Source of the DNA: Pseudomonas crudilactis
GTDB taxonomy: Bacteria > Pseudomonadota > Gammaproteobacteria > Pseudomonadales > Pseudomonadaceae
Direction of reading: 5' to 3'
Length of the DNA: 64,000 bases
Assembly: GCF_013433315.1 (NCBI RefSeq)
Contig: NZ_WXVV01000003.1
Span: 218,530 to 282,529, forward strand
A model generated the notes under the pieces. That model had not been told where the DNA came from. It searched no databases and was given only the letters and a program-made list of their open reading frames with translations. Positions 43,277-52,717 of the stretch are shown piece by piece. How positions within the stretch are numbered: position 1 is the stretch's first letter; each line of letters opens with the position of its first letter. A program made the translations under genes and the position numbers.

Positions 43277-44659
43277 ATGGATAATCAAGGCTACAGTGCG
43301 GCAGAACGCTTGGAACGACTGCCGATCAGCGGTTATCACCGGATCATTTTTATCATCATCGCTCTGGCGTTTTTCTTCGACTCCATGGATCTGGCGATGA
43401 TGACGTTCCTGCTTGGCTCGATCAAAGCCGAGTTCGGCTTGAGCAGTGCGCAAGCTGGACTGCTCGCCAGTTCGAGCTTTTTCGGCATGGTGCTGGGGGC
43501 GTCGCTGTCCGGCATGCTCGCCGATCGCTTCGGCCGCAAACCGGTGTTTCAGTGGAGCATCGTGCTGTGGGGCGTGGCCAGTTATCTGTGCTCGACGGCA
43601 CAAACGGTCGAGACGCTGACGCTGTTCCGCATCCTGTTGGGGATTGGCATGGGCATGGAGTTTCCGATCGCCCAGTCGATGTTGTCCGAGCTGATTCCAG
43701 CGCAACGCCGCGGGCGCTACATCGCGTTGATGGATGGCTTCTGGCCGCTGGGCTTCGTGGCCGCCGGGGTGCTGTCCTACTTTCTGCTGCCACTGATTGG
43801 CTGGCGCGACATCTTTCTGGTGCTGGCAGTACCGGCGGTGTTTGTGCTGGCGATCCGCTTTTTCATTCCCGAGTCACCGCGCTGGCTGGAACAGGCTGGA
43901 AGACATGAGGCGGCAGACAAGGTGTTGAACGGCATCGAGGCGCGGGTACGTTCGTCGCTCGGGAATGCCGCGCTGCCGGAACCGCTGCGCTTGCCGCGCA
44001 CCGTGACGCCGCCGGGCGATTTCTTTGCGGCGCTCAAACAGATCTGGTCGCCGCAGTATCGCCAGCGCACCACGATGATCTGGAGCCTGTGGTTCTTCGC
44101 GCTGCTCGGCTTTTATGGGCTGACGTCGTGGTTGAGTGCATTGCTGCAACAGTCGGGTTTCGCCGTGACGCAATCGGTGTATTACACCGTGCTAATTTCC
44201 CTGGGCGGGATTCCCGGGTTTTTGATGGCGGCGTGGCTGGTCGAGCGCTGGGGGCGTAAACCGGTGTGCATCGTCACGTTGCTCGGCGGTGGTGTAATGG
44301 CGTTTCTTTATGGGCAGAGCGCGGTGTTTGGCGGCAACGTGGCGCTGCTGATCAGCACCGGGCTGTTGATGCAGTTTTTCCTGTTCGGCATGTGGGCGGT
44401 GCTCTACACCTACACGCCGGAGCTGTATCCGACGTCGGCGCGGGCGACAGGCTCGGGCTTTGCCTCGGCAATTGGCCGGGTTGGTTCGCTGCTCGGGCCA
44501 TTGGTGACCGGACTGGTGTTCCCGATTACCGGGCAGGGCGGGGTGTTCGCGCTGGGCGCGGCATGCTTTGCGATCGCGGCGGGGGTGGTGTGGTTGTTCG
44601 GGATGGAGACGCGGGGGAAAACCCTCGAAGAGCTGACTGAAACCCAATCCATCGGCTAA
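43277..44659 (+). CDS. MFS transporter of the sugar/organic-acid porter type
   Basis: A 460-residue, 12-helix symporter. Landmarks: ALAFFFDSMDLAMMTFLLGSIKAEFGLSSAQAGLLASSSFFGMVLGASLSGMLADRFGRKPVFQWSIVL, then LLGIGMGMEFPIAQSMLSELIPAQRRGRYIALMDGFWPLG and PESPRWLEQAGR, and the closing YTPELYPTSARATGSGFASAIGRVGSLLGP. The RFGRK and PESPRWL motifs place it near the NiaP/sugar-porter and aromatic-acid symporter families. Substrate is unknown, though uptake of an organic acid or vitamin-like compound is plausible. Lies downstream of an ArsR-type regulator. Confidence 0.87.
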   Translation: MDNQGYSAAERLERLPISGYHRIIFIIIALAFFFDSMDLAMMTFLLGSIKAEFGLSSAQAGLLASSSFFGMVLGASLSGMLADRFGRKPVFQWSIVLWGVASYLCSTAQTVETLTLFRILLGIGMGMEFPIAQSMLSELIPAQRRGRYIALMDGFWPLGFVAAGVLSYFLLPLIGWRDIFLVLAVPAVFVLAIRFFIPESPRWLEQAGRHEAADKVLNGIEARVRSSLGNAALPEPLRLPRTVTPPGDFFAALKQIWSPQYRQRTTMIWSLWFFALLGFYGLTSWLSALLQQSGFAVTQSVYYTVLISLGGIPGFLMAAWLVERWGRKPVCIVTLLGGGVMAFLYGQSAVFGGNVALLISTGLLMQFFLFGMWAVLYTYTPELYPTSARATGSGFASAIGRVGSLLGPLVTGLVFPITGQGGVFALGAACFAIAAGVVWLFGMETRGKTLEELTETQSIG

Positions 44660-44670
44660 CACCGATCCAA

Positions 44671-44762
44671 TGTAGGCCTTCGCCTGCTCGCGATAGCGGA
44701 GTGTCAGATATAGATTTTTTAGCTGACACTCCGCTATCGCGAGCAGGCTCACTCCTACAAGG
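44671..44762. repeat. REP-type inverted pair
   Basis: Facing arms cgcctgctcgcgatagcgg and its complement around about 40 bp; one arm begins tgtaggcc rather than tgtaggag. Between convergent MFS and adenine deaminase genes. Confidence 0.88.
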
Positions 44763-44777
44763 GTTTTGCGGTGTTGC

Positions 44778-45740
<963 letters not shown>

Positions 45741-45811
45741 TCATCAGGTGCAATGGCGGCATTCTACAGATGCTCGCCGAAACAATTGGCAAAACCTGAC
45801 CAAGCGATCCA

Positions 45812-46777
45812 TCAAACCGCTTCTTGCTCACGGCGATAAGCGTAGGTATCGGCGAAGCGCGACAGCAGGAATTCGGCGCAGGTGGTGGTCGGATATTTCG
45901 CTGGATGCTGTGCGTCCTGACATCCGGGCAGGCATTCGATGCGCGTGTCCGGGTGCGGCTCGGCGAAGAACGGCATCGAATAGCGATCCACACCGAGCGG
46001 ACTGATCACCCGGTGCGGAGTCGAGCGATAACGGTCGTTGCTCCAGCGCGCCATCATGTCACCGAGGTTGACCACGAAAGTGCCGTCGATCGGCGGTGCA
46101 TCGATCCATTCGCCATTGACGTTTTTCACTTGCAAGCCGCCGGCGCTGTCCTGATAGAGCAGGGTGATGCAGCCGTAATCGGTGTGCGCGCCGGCACCTT
46201 GCTGCTCGACGGAGCTGGCGGTGTGGCGCGGTGGGTAATGGATCATGCGCAGGACGCTGACCGGGTCAACGAAGCGGCTGTCGAAGAAATCGCGTTCGAT
46301 GTTCAGGGCGATGGTCATCGCGCGCAGCAGGGTTTGCGCGAGGGCTTGCATGTCGAGGTAGTGCTGCTCCATCAGGGTTTCCCAACCCGCTTGCGATGGG
46401 TGCCGGTTCGGCCCGCGTAACGGTCTTTCAGCGAGCACGTCGGGATGCTCGGCCGGCAGGTGCAGGCCCATGTCGAAGGTTTCTTTCAGATCGCTGGGTT
46501 TGCTCGGGTCGAGTTGCTCGGTGGCGATCGCACCGTAGCCGCGATGGTGGCGGGTCTGGGTGATGTCGATCTTGAGTTTTTCCGCTGCGGGCAGGGCAAA
46601 AAAACGCTGAGTCTGATCGAGCACCGCGTCGATGCGTTGCGCTGAAATCGGATGGCCCTTGATGTAGAAAAAGCCCCATTCGCGGCAGGCTTGGTCGATT
46701 TGCCCGGCGACGGCAGGCCAGGCGTTTTCATCGTCACTATAGAGCGGGCTGATATCGATGATCGGAAGCTGATCCAT
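45812..46777 (-). CDS. Isopenicillin N synthase-like non-heme Fe(II) oxygenase
   Basis: A 321-residue 2-oxoglutarate/Fe(II)-dependent oxygenase of the IPNS family. The N-terminal DIOX_N region (LPIIDISPLYSDDENAWPAVAGQIDQACREWGFFYIKGHPI) and Fe ligands HTDYGC (His, Asp) and the second His in RSTPHRVISP with the RYSMPFF arginine-serine pair are all present. The substrate is unknown; here it sits between adenine deaminase and a nucleoside-binding protein, which hints at oxidation of a purine or related ring. The start at 46777 has AAGGA seven bases upstream. A REP pair lies upstream. Confidence 0.85.
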   Translation of the reverse strand: MDQLPIIDISPLYSDDENAWPAVAGQIDQACREWGFFYIKGHPISAQRIDAVLDQTQRFFALPAAEKLKIDITQTRHHRGYGAIATEQLDPSKPSDLKETFDMGLHLPAEHPDVLAERPLRGPNRHPSQAGWETLMEQHYLDMQALAQTLLRAMTIALNIERDFFDSRFVDPVSVLRMIHYPPRHTASSVEQQGAGAHTDYGCITLLYQDSAGGLQVKNVNGEWIDAPPIDGTFVVNLGDMMARWSNDRYRSTPHRVISPLGVDRYSMPFFAEPHPDTRIECLPGCQDAQHPAKYPTTTCAEFLLSRFADTYAYRREQEAV

Positions 46778-46807
46778 ACACAATCCTTGAATACGCTGAA
46801 GATCAAA

Positions 46808-46896
46808 TGTAGGAGTGAGCCTGCTCGCGATAGCGGTGTATCAGATTCAGATATCTCGACTGAAACACCGCTATCGCGAGCAGGCTCACTCCTACA
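46808..46896. repeat. REP-type inverted pair
   Basis: Arms tgtaggagtgagcctgctcg and complement over 89 bp, between the oxygenase and the substrate-binding protein genes, both on the minus strand. May attenuate read-through. Confidence 0.9.
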
Positions 46897-46918
46897 AGGG
46901 ATGGTGGTGGGGCTGGGA

Positions 46919-47992
46919 TTACTTCGGCATCTCAGCCTTCATGCCTTCCACGTAATAGTTCATCGATGCCAGCTCTGCATTCGTCGCACTCACGCCTGCC
47001 GGAATTTTTTCGACTCCGGCCTGATCCTTGATCGGCCCGGTGAACGGTTGCAGCGCGCCACTCTTGATGTCGGCAATGATCTGCTCGGCCTCGGCTTTCA
47101 CCGGCGCCGGCACCAGGTCGCTGATCGGCAGTTCAACCGTGCCTTCCTTCAACCCGCCCCAGTAATCCTGAGGTTTCCAGCTGTGATCGATCACGCTCTG
47201 CGTCGCCTGAATGTAGTGCGGCGCCCAGTCGTTGACGATCGACGTCAGCACCGCTTTCGGGCCGAAGTGCGCCATGTCCGAGGCGTAACCCACCGCGTAC
47301 ACGCCACGACGTTCGGCGGCCTGAATCGGCGCCGGGCTGTCGGTGTGCTGGAACACCACATCGACGCCCTGATCGATCAGCGCGTTGGCTGCATCGGCTT
47401 CCTTGCCCGGATCGAACCACGAGTTGACCCACACCACTTTGATCTCGGTGCCGGGGTTGTATTTGTTCAAGGCCAACTGGATAGCGTTGATGTCGCGGAT
47501 CACTTCCGGAATCGGGAACGAAGCGACGTAACCGATCTTTTTGGTCTTGGTCATCTTCGCCGCGAGGAAACCGCCGACGTAACGCCCCTCGTAAGTGCGC
47601 GCCAGATAGGTGCCGAGGTTCTTGTCCTGTTTGTAGCCGGTGGCGTGTTCGAAGGTCACCTTGGGAAACTGCTTGGCGACTTTGACAGTGGGGTTCATGT
47701 AGCCGAAAGAGGTGGTGAAAATCAGGTCGTACTTGTCCTTGGCCATGTTGCGGATGACCCGCTCGGCGTCGGCACCTTCGGCGACGTTCTCGACGTAGTT
47801 GGTGGTGATCTGATTGCCGAATTTCTCCGCGAGTGCCTTGCGCCCCTGCTCATGCTGATACGTCCAGCCGTGGTCGCCAATCGGACCGATGTAGACGAAA
47901 CCGACCTTCAGCGGATCGGCAGCGCTGGCGCTCAGGCTGATCCCCAGACCGAGGACGGCGCACAGCAGTTTGTGCAGCGGACGTATTTGCAT
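46919..47992 (-). CDS. BMP-family ABC transporter substrate-binding protein (nucleoside/purine type)
   Basis: A 357-residue periplasmic binding protein of the basic-membrane-protein family. A standard signal peptide (MQIRPLHKLLCAVLGLGISLSASA, cleavage before ADPLK) with no lipobox is followed by KVGFVYIGPIGDHGWTYQHEQGRKALAEKFG, FTTSFGYMNPTVKVAKQFP, and GGFLAAKMTKTKKIGYVASFPIPEVIRDINA. The start at 47992 has GGAG upstream; longer frames run into a REP pair. Matching permeases and ATPase are encoded at 52.7-56.3 kb, which suggests one importer split by unrelated genes. Confidence 0.88.
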   Translation of the reverse strand: MQIRPLHKLLCAVLGLGISLSASAADPLKVGFVYIGPIGDHGWTYQHEQGRKALAEKFGNQITTNYVENVAEGADAERVIRNMAKDKYDLIFTTSFGYMNPTVKVAKQFPKVTFEHATGYKQDKNLGTYLARTYEGRYVGGFLAAKMTKTKKIGYVASFPIPEVIRDINAIQLALNKYNPGTEIKVVWVNSWFDPGKEADAANALIDQGVDVVFQHTDSPAPIQAAERRGVYAVGYASDMAHFGPKAVLTSIVNDWAPHYIQATQSVIDHSWKPQDYWGGLKEGTVELPISDLVPAPVKAEAEQIIADIKSGALQPFTGPIKDQAGVEKIPAGVSATNAELASMNYYVEGMKAEMPK

Positions 47993-48081
47993 GAATTGGA
48001 GCTCCATTTTGTTGTGTGTGGTCAGGGCCAATGCAAATTGCTGACCAACAGGACAACAAACATTCCAGAACCGAGGCGCGG

Positions 48082-48149
48082 CCTTCGCGAGCAAGCTCGC
48101 TCCCACAGGGGGTCGCATTTCAATGTGGGAGCGAGCTTGCTCGCGAAGG
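48082..48149. repeat. REP-type inverted pair
   Basis: Arms ccttcgcgagcaagctcgct... and complement, separated by about 16 bp, in the space between the divergent binding protein and chaA-like genes. Confidence 0.9.
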
Positions 48150-48279
48150 GGTCGGCAGGGCCAATAAAAGTGCATGCCTGAAACCAGCTGCCATCGCTTG
48201 GTGCGCTAAGGTGTAACGAAACGTTAGCGCCGCCCCGCAGTCAGTAGCTCATTCGCTCTCTTCGGCAAAAAGGCCCGCC

Positions 48280-49371
48280 ATGCTCACAATCCTCAAGCAA
48301 GAAAGCTTTCTGCTCCTGGCCGTCATCGCCGCGTGCGTCGCCTATCCGCTCGAACACTGGATGCTGCACAGCGGCCAGATCGTCGCGCTGACTGCCGGCC
48401 TGGTGCTGATCGCGTTCATCGTCGCCGCCTCAATGCGCGTCGCCCATCACGCCGAATTGCTCGCCGAAAAGGTCGGCGACCCTTACGGCACGATGATCCT
48501 CACGCTCGCGGCCGTGCTGGTCGAAGTGGTGATTCTGGCGATCATGATGAGCAACGAAGCGTCGCCCACACTGGTGCGCGACACGATCTATTCCGCGGTG
48601 ATGCTCGACATCAACGGCATCCTCGGCCTCGCCGCGCTGATGGGCGGGATCAAGCACGGCGAACAGTCCTACAACGACGATTCAGCGCGCAGCTACAGCG
48701 TGATGATCCTCACCGCCATGGGCGTGTCGATGGTGGTGCCGGAGTTTATTCCCGAGGCCAACTGGAAGATTTATTCGGCGTTCACCATCGGCGCGATGGT
48801 GGTGCTGTATGCGTTGTTCCTGCGCATGCAGGTCGGCCCGCACAGTTACTTTTTCAGCTACAGCTATCCGGACAAACGCCGCAAGAAAGAACCGCAGGAC
48901 GCGCAGGCGAAAGCACCGAGCATCGGCCTGTCGATCGGCATTCTGGTATTTGGCATTGTGGTGATCGGCGCCCTGGCCGAAGTGATGTCGAAGACCCTCG
49001 ATCTGGGCCTGGAAGGCACGGGCGCACCGCCGGTGATCACGGCGATTCTGGTCGCGGCGATTTCCGCGGCGCCGGAGATTTTGACGGCGTTGCGCGCAGC
49101 GTTGGCCAACCGCATGCAGTCGGTGGTGAACATTGCGATGGGCGCGTCACTGTCGACGGTGATTCTGACGGTGCCGGTGATGGAGGCGATGGCGCTGTAC
49201 ACCGGCCAGCCATTTCAAATGGCGATGACGCCGGTGCAGACGGTGATGATCTTCATTACGCTGATCGTCAGCGCGATCAACTTGAATGACGGCGAGACCA
49301 ATGCCATCGAAGGCATGACGCACTTCGTGCTGTTCGCGACGTTCATCATGTTGTCCCTGCTCGGTCTCTGA
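48280..49371 (+). CDS. chaA: ChaA-like Ca2+(Na+,K+)/H+ antiporter
   Basis: A 363-residue CaCA-superfamily exchanger with about 11 helices. The two alpha-repeat regions are visible as GDPYGTMILTLAAVLVEVVILAIMMSNEASPTLVRDTIYSAVMLDINGILGLAALMGG and APPVITAILVAAISAAPEILTALRAALANRMQSVVNIAMGASLSTVILTVPVMEA. ChaA exports Ca2+ or monovalent cations using protons. It interrupts the purine cluster and seems independent of it. Symbol by similarity in length and motifs. Confidence 0.87.
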   Translation: MLTILKQESFLLLAVIAACVAYPLEHWMLHSGQIVALTAGLVLIAFIVAASMRVAHHAELLAEKVGDPYGTMILTLAAVLVEVVILAIMMSNEASPTLVRDTIYSAVMLDINGILGLAALMGGIKHGEQSYNDDSARSYSVMILTAMGVSMVVPEFIPEANWKIYSAFTIGAMVVLYALFLRMQVGPHSYFFSYSYPDKRRKKEPQDAQAKAPSIGLSIGILVFGIVVIGALAEVMSKTLDLGLEGTGAPPVITAILVAAISAAPEILTALRAALANRMQSVVNIAMGASLSTVILTVPVMEAMALYTGQPFQMAMTPVQTVMIFITLIVSAINLNDGETNAIEGMTHFVLFATFIMLSLLGL

Positions 49372-49388
49372 ACCTGACGCTAAACAAC

Positions 49389-49478
49389 TGTGGGAGCGAG
49401 CTTGCTCGCGAAAGCTGTGTATCAGTCCACTCAAGTACTGACTGACACGACGCCTTCGCGAGCAAGCTCGCTCCCACA
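49389..49478. repeat. REP-type inverted pair
   Basis: Arms tgtgggagcgagcttgctcg and complement over 90 bp between convergent chaA-like and 8-oxoguanine deaminase genes. Confidence 0.9.
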
Positions 49479-49482
49479 GGGA

Positions 49483-50841
49483 TCAGGTACCTGCGATCAA
49501 CTGGCGCGCCGCCTGGCTGTGATCGGCGATCAGGCCTTTCAGATCCAGCCCTTCAACCTGGCCATCCACCACGCGCCACTTGCCACCGATCATCACTCGA
49601 TCCGCACGATCCGCGCCGCACAACAGCAGCGCCGAAATCGGATCATGGCTGCCGGAGAAGCGCAGCTCATCGAGCTTGAACAATGCCAGATCCGCCTGCT
49701 TGCCCATGGCAATCTCACCAATGTCAGTACGGCCCAACAAGCTCGCCGAACCTTTGGTCGCCCAGCCCAGCACGCGTTTCGGGGTGATCTTCTCGGCGCC
49801 GTAACGCAGGCGCTGGATGTACAGGGCCTGACGCGCTTCGAGAATCATGTTCGAGGCATCGTTGGACGCCGAACCATCGACGCCCAGACCAAACAGCGCG
49901 CCCGCGTCAGTCAGATCAATACTCGGGCAAATGCCGGAAGCCAGGCGCATGTTCGAACTCGGGCAATGGCAAATACCGGTACCCGCCTGACCGAGACGAG
50001 CGATTTCGTCCGGGTTGAAGTGGATGCCGTGGGCCAGCCAGGTGCGCGGGCCGAGCCAGCCGACGCTGTCCAGATAATCGACGGTGCGCAGGCCGAAACG
50101 CTGCAGGCAGAAATCTTCTTCATCGAGTGTTTCGGCCAGATGCGTGTGCAGGCGTACGTCGAGCTTGTTTGCCAGGTCAGCACTGGCCGACATGATTTCC
50201 GGGGTCACCGAGAACGGCGAGCACGGCGCCAGCGCGATCTGGATCTGCGCACCATCGCCGCGCTCGTGGTACTCGTGAATCAGGCGCTGACTGTCGTCGA
50301 GAATCACCTGGCCTTCCTGCACGGTCTGCTGCGGTGGCAGGCCGCCGTCCTTTTCGCCGAGGCTCATCGAACCGCGAGTGAGCATGGCGCGCATGCCCAG
50401 TTCACGGACGCTTTCGACCTGTACGTCGATGGCGTTTTCCAGACCGTCCGGGAACAGGTAGTGGTGGTCGGCAGCGGTGGTGCAACCCGACAGCAGCAAC
50501 TCAGCCAAAGCGACTTTGGTCGCGAGGGCGAGTTTCTCAGGCGTCAGTCGCGCCCACACCGGATAAAGGGTTTTCAGCCACGGAAACAACGGCTGATTGA
50601 CCACCGGCGCCCAGGCGCGGGTGAGGGTTTGATAGAAGTGGTGGTGGGTGTTGATCAGGCCCGGCAGGATCACATGCTCGCGGGCATCGAAGATTTCATT
50701 GTACGGCGCCGACGGTTGTTGGCCGGCAGCCAGCACTTCGACGATGACACCGTCTTGCACAACAAGACCGCCACGGGCGTCGAGCTCGTTGGAGGTGAAA
50801 ATGGCGAGGGGATTTTTTAACCAGGTACGGGTCGCGGGCAT
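49483..50841 (-). CDS. 8-oxoguanine deaminase (PA0142-like amidohydrolase)
   Basis: A 452-residue amidohydrolase. Zinc ligands sit in PGLINTHHHFYQTLTRA, VRLHTHLAETLDEEDFCL, AHGIHFNPDEIARL and GVDGSASND. The 8-oxoguanine deaminase class, known from PA0142, shares CHCPSSNMRLASGICPSIDL, which is present here. It converts 8-oxoguanine to uric acid, feeding purine catabolism. Transcribed alone; a REP pair lies on each side. It fits functionally with the adenine deaminase and nucleobase transporters nearby. Confidence 0.9.
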   Translation of the reverse strand: MPATRTWLKNPLAIFTSNELDARGGLVVQDGVIVEVLAAGQQPSAPYNEIFDAREHVILPGLINTHHHFYQTLTRAWAPVVNQPLFPWLKTLYPVWARLTPEKLALATKVALAELLLSGCTTAADHHYLFPDGLENAIDVQVESVRELGMRAMLTRGSMSLGEKDGGLPPQQTVQEGQVILDDSQRLIHEYHERGDGAQIQIALAPCSPFSVTPEIMSASADLANKLDVRLHTHLAETLDEEDFCLQRFGLRTVDYLDSVGWLGPRTWLAHGIHFNPDEIARLGQAGTGICHCPSSNMRLASGICPSIDLTDAGALFGLGVDGSASNDASNMILEARQALYIQRLRYGAEKITPKRVLGWATKGSASLLGRTDIGEIAMGKQADLALFKLDELRFSGSHDPISALLLCGADRADRVMIGGKWRVVDGQVEGLDLKGLIADHSQAARQLIAGT

Positions 50842-50992
50842 GTTGCCGGCTCCTCTGAAAATGGGGTTCAGGGTTGCCAGCTCAGTGATGCCCTGTCTGC
50901 TGATCCAGGGTCGCCGCGGGGGACGAGGTGCGCAGTTTCAAACAAAACGCTGCATCGGGCAAGCCCAACCCGACCACTCACCACGGTCCCTT

Positions 50993-51080
50993 GTAGGAGT
51001 GAGCCTGCTCGCGATAGCGGTGTGTCAGTCGGAAGATCAGTGTCTGACACACCGCTATCGCGAGCAGGCTCACTCCTACA
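50993..51080. repeat. REP-type inverted pair
   Basis: Arms tgtaggagtgagcctgctcg and complement over 88 bp, downstream of the SDR gene. Confidence 0.9.
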
Positions 51081-51094
51081 GGGGATTTGGGGGC

Positions 51095-51778
51095 TTACCA
51101 GGGGATCGTTTCACCCTTGTAATTGATGAAGTGATGCCCACCCTTGCCGGCATACGCATTCACCTGATCGACCAGCCCACGGGTGCTGGTTTGCACGTCA
51201 AGGTCAGCCGCTTCGCCGCCCATATCGGTCTTCACCCAACCCGGATGCAGCGACAACACCGTCATCTTCTGCTCACCCAATTGCGTGACAAAACTGTTGG
51301 TCATCGAATTCAGCGCTGCCTTGCTGGCCTTGTACAGCGCCAGTCCCGGCGAGTCCGGCATGGTCACGCTGCCGAGCACGGAACTCATGAACGCCAGCAC
51401 GCCGCTGCCATCACGAATCTGCCCGACGAAGCGTTGTGCCAGATTGATCGGTGCCACCGCGTTGGTGAAAAACAACTGACCGACCTCAGCCAGTGTCGCG
51501 CCGCCCGGGGACTGATCTGCCGGGCCTTTGACCCCGGCGTTGACGAACAGCAGGTCAAAGGTTTCGCCCTTGAGTTGCTGACTCAACGCGATCACCGCTT
51601 GCTGGTCGTCCATATCAAGCTTCTCGATCCGCACCTTGCCTAATGCTTGAAGTGCGTCGGCATTGGCAGGATTACGCACAGTAGCCGTGACTTGCCAGCC
51701 GTCGGCCAGCAGGGTTTTCACCAGACCAAGGCCAAGGCCCCGGGAGGCGCCGATGATCAGTGCGTTTTTTGCAGACAT
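51095..51778 (-). CDS. Short-chain dehydrogenase/reductase
   Basis: A 227-residue SDR with the cofactor motif ALIIGASRGLGLGLVKTL, NAG motif (LLFVNAGVKGP), catalytic Ser in LAFMSSVLGSV and the Tyr/Lys pair LYKASKAALNSM. It probably binds NADPH (RGLG and an R following the second strand, TVRNPANA). Substrate is unknown. The MerR-type regulator gene lies 25 bp upstream on the same strand, so the two are probably one transcript. Confidence 0.87.
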   Translation of the reverse strand: MSAKNALIIGASRGLGLGLVKTLLADGWQVTATVRNPANADALQALGKVRIEKLDMDDQQAVIALSQQLKGETFDLLFVNAGVKGPADQSPGGATLAEVGQLFFTNAVAPINLAQRFVGQIRDGSGVLAFMSSVLGSVTMPDSPGLALYKASKAALNSMTNSFVTQLGEQKMTVLSLHPGWVKTDMGGEAADLDVQTSTRGLVDQVNAYAGKGGHHFINYKGETIPW

Positions 51779-51803
51779 GATGGGCTTCCTTGATGAATGA
51801 GGA

Positions 51804-52154
51804 TCATGGATTCAATGGACAGGCCTGACGGAGCCGAAGTTGCAACTCCTGCCGCAGAACGTCGAGTTCGCGCATGCGGGTTTCGATCAATTGCAGTTTG
51901 TCGCGCAGCAACTGCGCCACAGCGTTGTCCGGATCGGGCGCGTTCCACAACGCCGCGACACTGTCACCGATCTCGCCGAGGGTAAATCCCAGACGCTGCG
52001 CCGTTTTGATATAGAGCACCAGTTGCACCATCTCCGGTGGATAGTCGCGGTAACCATTGGCACTGCGCTGCGCCGAAATCAACCCGCGCTGCTCGTAGAA
52101 ACGCAGGGTGTCACGGCTGACGGCGCTGGCCAGGGCTAATTCACCGATGCGCAT
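51804..52154 (-). CDS. MerR-family transcriptional regulator
   Basis: A 116-residue MerR-type regulator: winged helix RIGELALASAVSRDTLRFYEQRGLISAQRSANGYRDYPPEMVQLVLYIKTAQRLGFTLGEI and a coiled-coil with one C-terminal Cys (RQACPLNP), so it is short and lacks a metal loop. It is the first gene of a unit with the SDR and divergent from a small membrane protein gene. A dyad inside a 19-bp-spaced promoter between them looks like its operator. Start at the ATG with MRIGELA; a TTG four codons upstream is less likely. Confidence 0.88.
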   Translation of the reverse strand: MRIGELALASAVSRDTLRFYEQRGLISAQRSANGYRDYPPEMVQLVLYIKTAQRLGFTLGEIGDSVAALWNAPDPDNAVAQLLRDKLQLIETRMRELDVLRQELQLRLRQACPLNP

Positions 52155-52174
52155 GGCGACTCTCAAAAGGGCTA

Positions 52175-52205
52175 TTGACCCTGGAGCATACTCCAGGCTT
52201 TACCG
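52175..52205 (+). promoter_or_regulatory. MerR-type promoter with 19-bp spacer and dyad operator
   Basis: TTGACC at 52175 and ttaccg at 52200 are separated by 19 bp; the spacer is a palindrome cctggag-cata-ctccagg (52180-52197). The geometry is that of MerR-activated promoters, directed toward the small membrane protein gene. Confidence 0.7.
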
Positions 52206-52234
52206 TGCTTGCTCCCTGAATTTCTGGAGCATGA

Positions 52235-52717
52235 ATGATGTGGACTTCAACGCAGTATCGCCACGTGGTGCGCGGCAGTGCCTGGTATGACCTGATCGTC
52301 ACGGCAGCGTTTGCCACTCCGTGGAGTTTTGCGCTTGTGCACGGGTTGTTGAGCGCACTGAATTTGCCCGGCGAGCTGCCGGTGTTTCAGCCTGTGCATA
52401 TGTTGATGGCGAATCTGCTGGGATCGGTGGTGTGTGTTTGGGCGGTGCTGCGGATTCGTGATCCGCAGGCGCTTTATGGAAGGTATGACGCGGTGGCCAG
52501 ATTTTTGTTTGCGGGGTGGCAAGCGTATGCGCTTGCCCATGGTGCGAGTTCGATTCTGATTGTTTTCCTGGTCTTCGAACTGGCGTGGGGCATTGCTCAG
52601 GTGTTGCCTGTGCGGACGCCTTCGCGAGCAAGCTCGCTCCCACAGGGGAATGAGGTCAACTGTGGGAGTGAGCCTGCTCGCGATAGGGGCATTGAAATCA
52701 CTACATCAATGCCCTGA
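52235..52717 (+). CDS. Small membrane protein with a REP-derived C-terminus
   Basis: A 160-residue protein with three to four hydrophobic segments (WYDLIVTAAFATPWSFALVHGLLSAL, PVHMLMANLLGSVVCVWAVL, ARFLFAGWQAYALAHGASSILIVFLVFELAWGIAQVL). The final 34 residues (from RTPSRASSLPQG to ITTSMP) are encoded by the REP pair at 52618-52688 and have REP-type low-complexity coding. TGGAG lies five bases upstream of the ATG. It is probably controlled by the MerR-type regulator. It overlaps the convergent ABC permease gene by 12 bp. Function unknown. Confidence 0.65.
   Translation: MMWTSTQYRHVVRGSAWYDLIVTAAFATPWSFALVHGLLSALNLPGELPVFQPVHMLMANLLGSVVCVWAVLRIRDPQALYGRYDAVARFLFAGWQAYALAHGASSILIVFLVFELAWGIAQVLPVRTPSRASSLPQGNEVNCGSEPARDRGIEITTSMP
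52618..52688. repeat. REP pair inside the 3' end of a coding region
   Basis: Arms gccttcgcgagcaagctcgc and tgtgggagtgagcctgctcg; they overlap the last codons of the small membrane protein gene. Confidence 0.85.
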
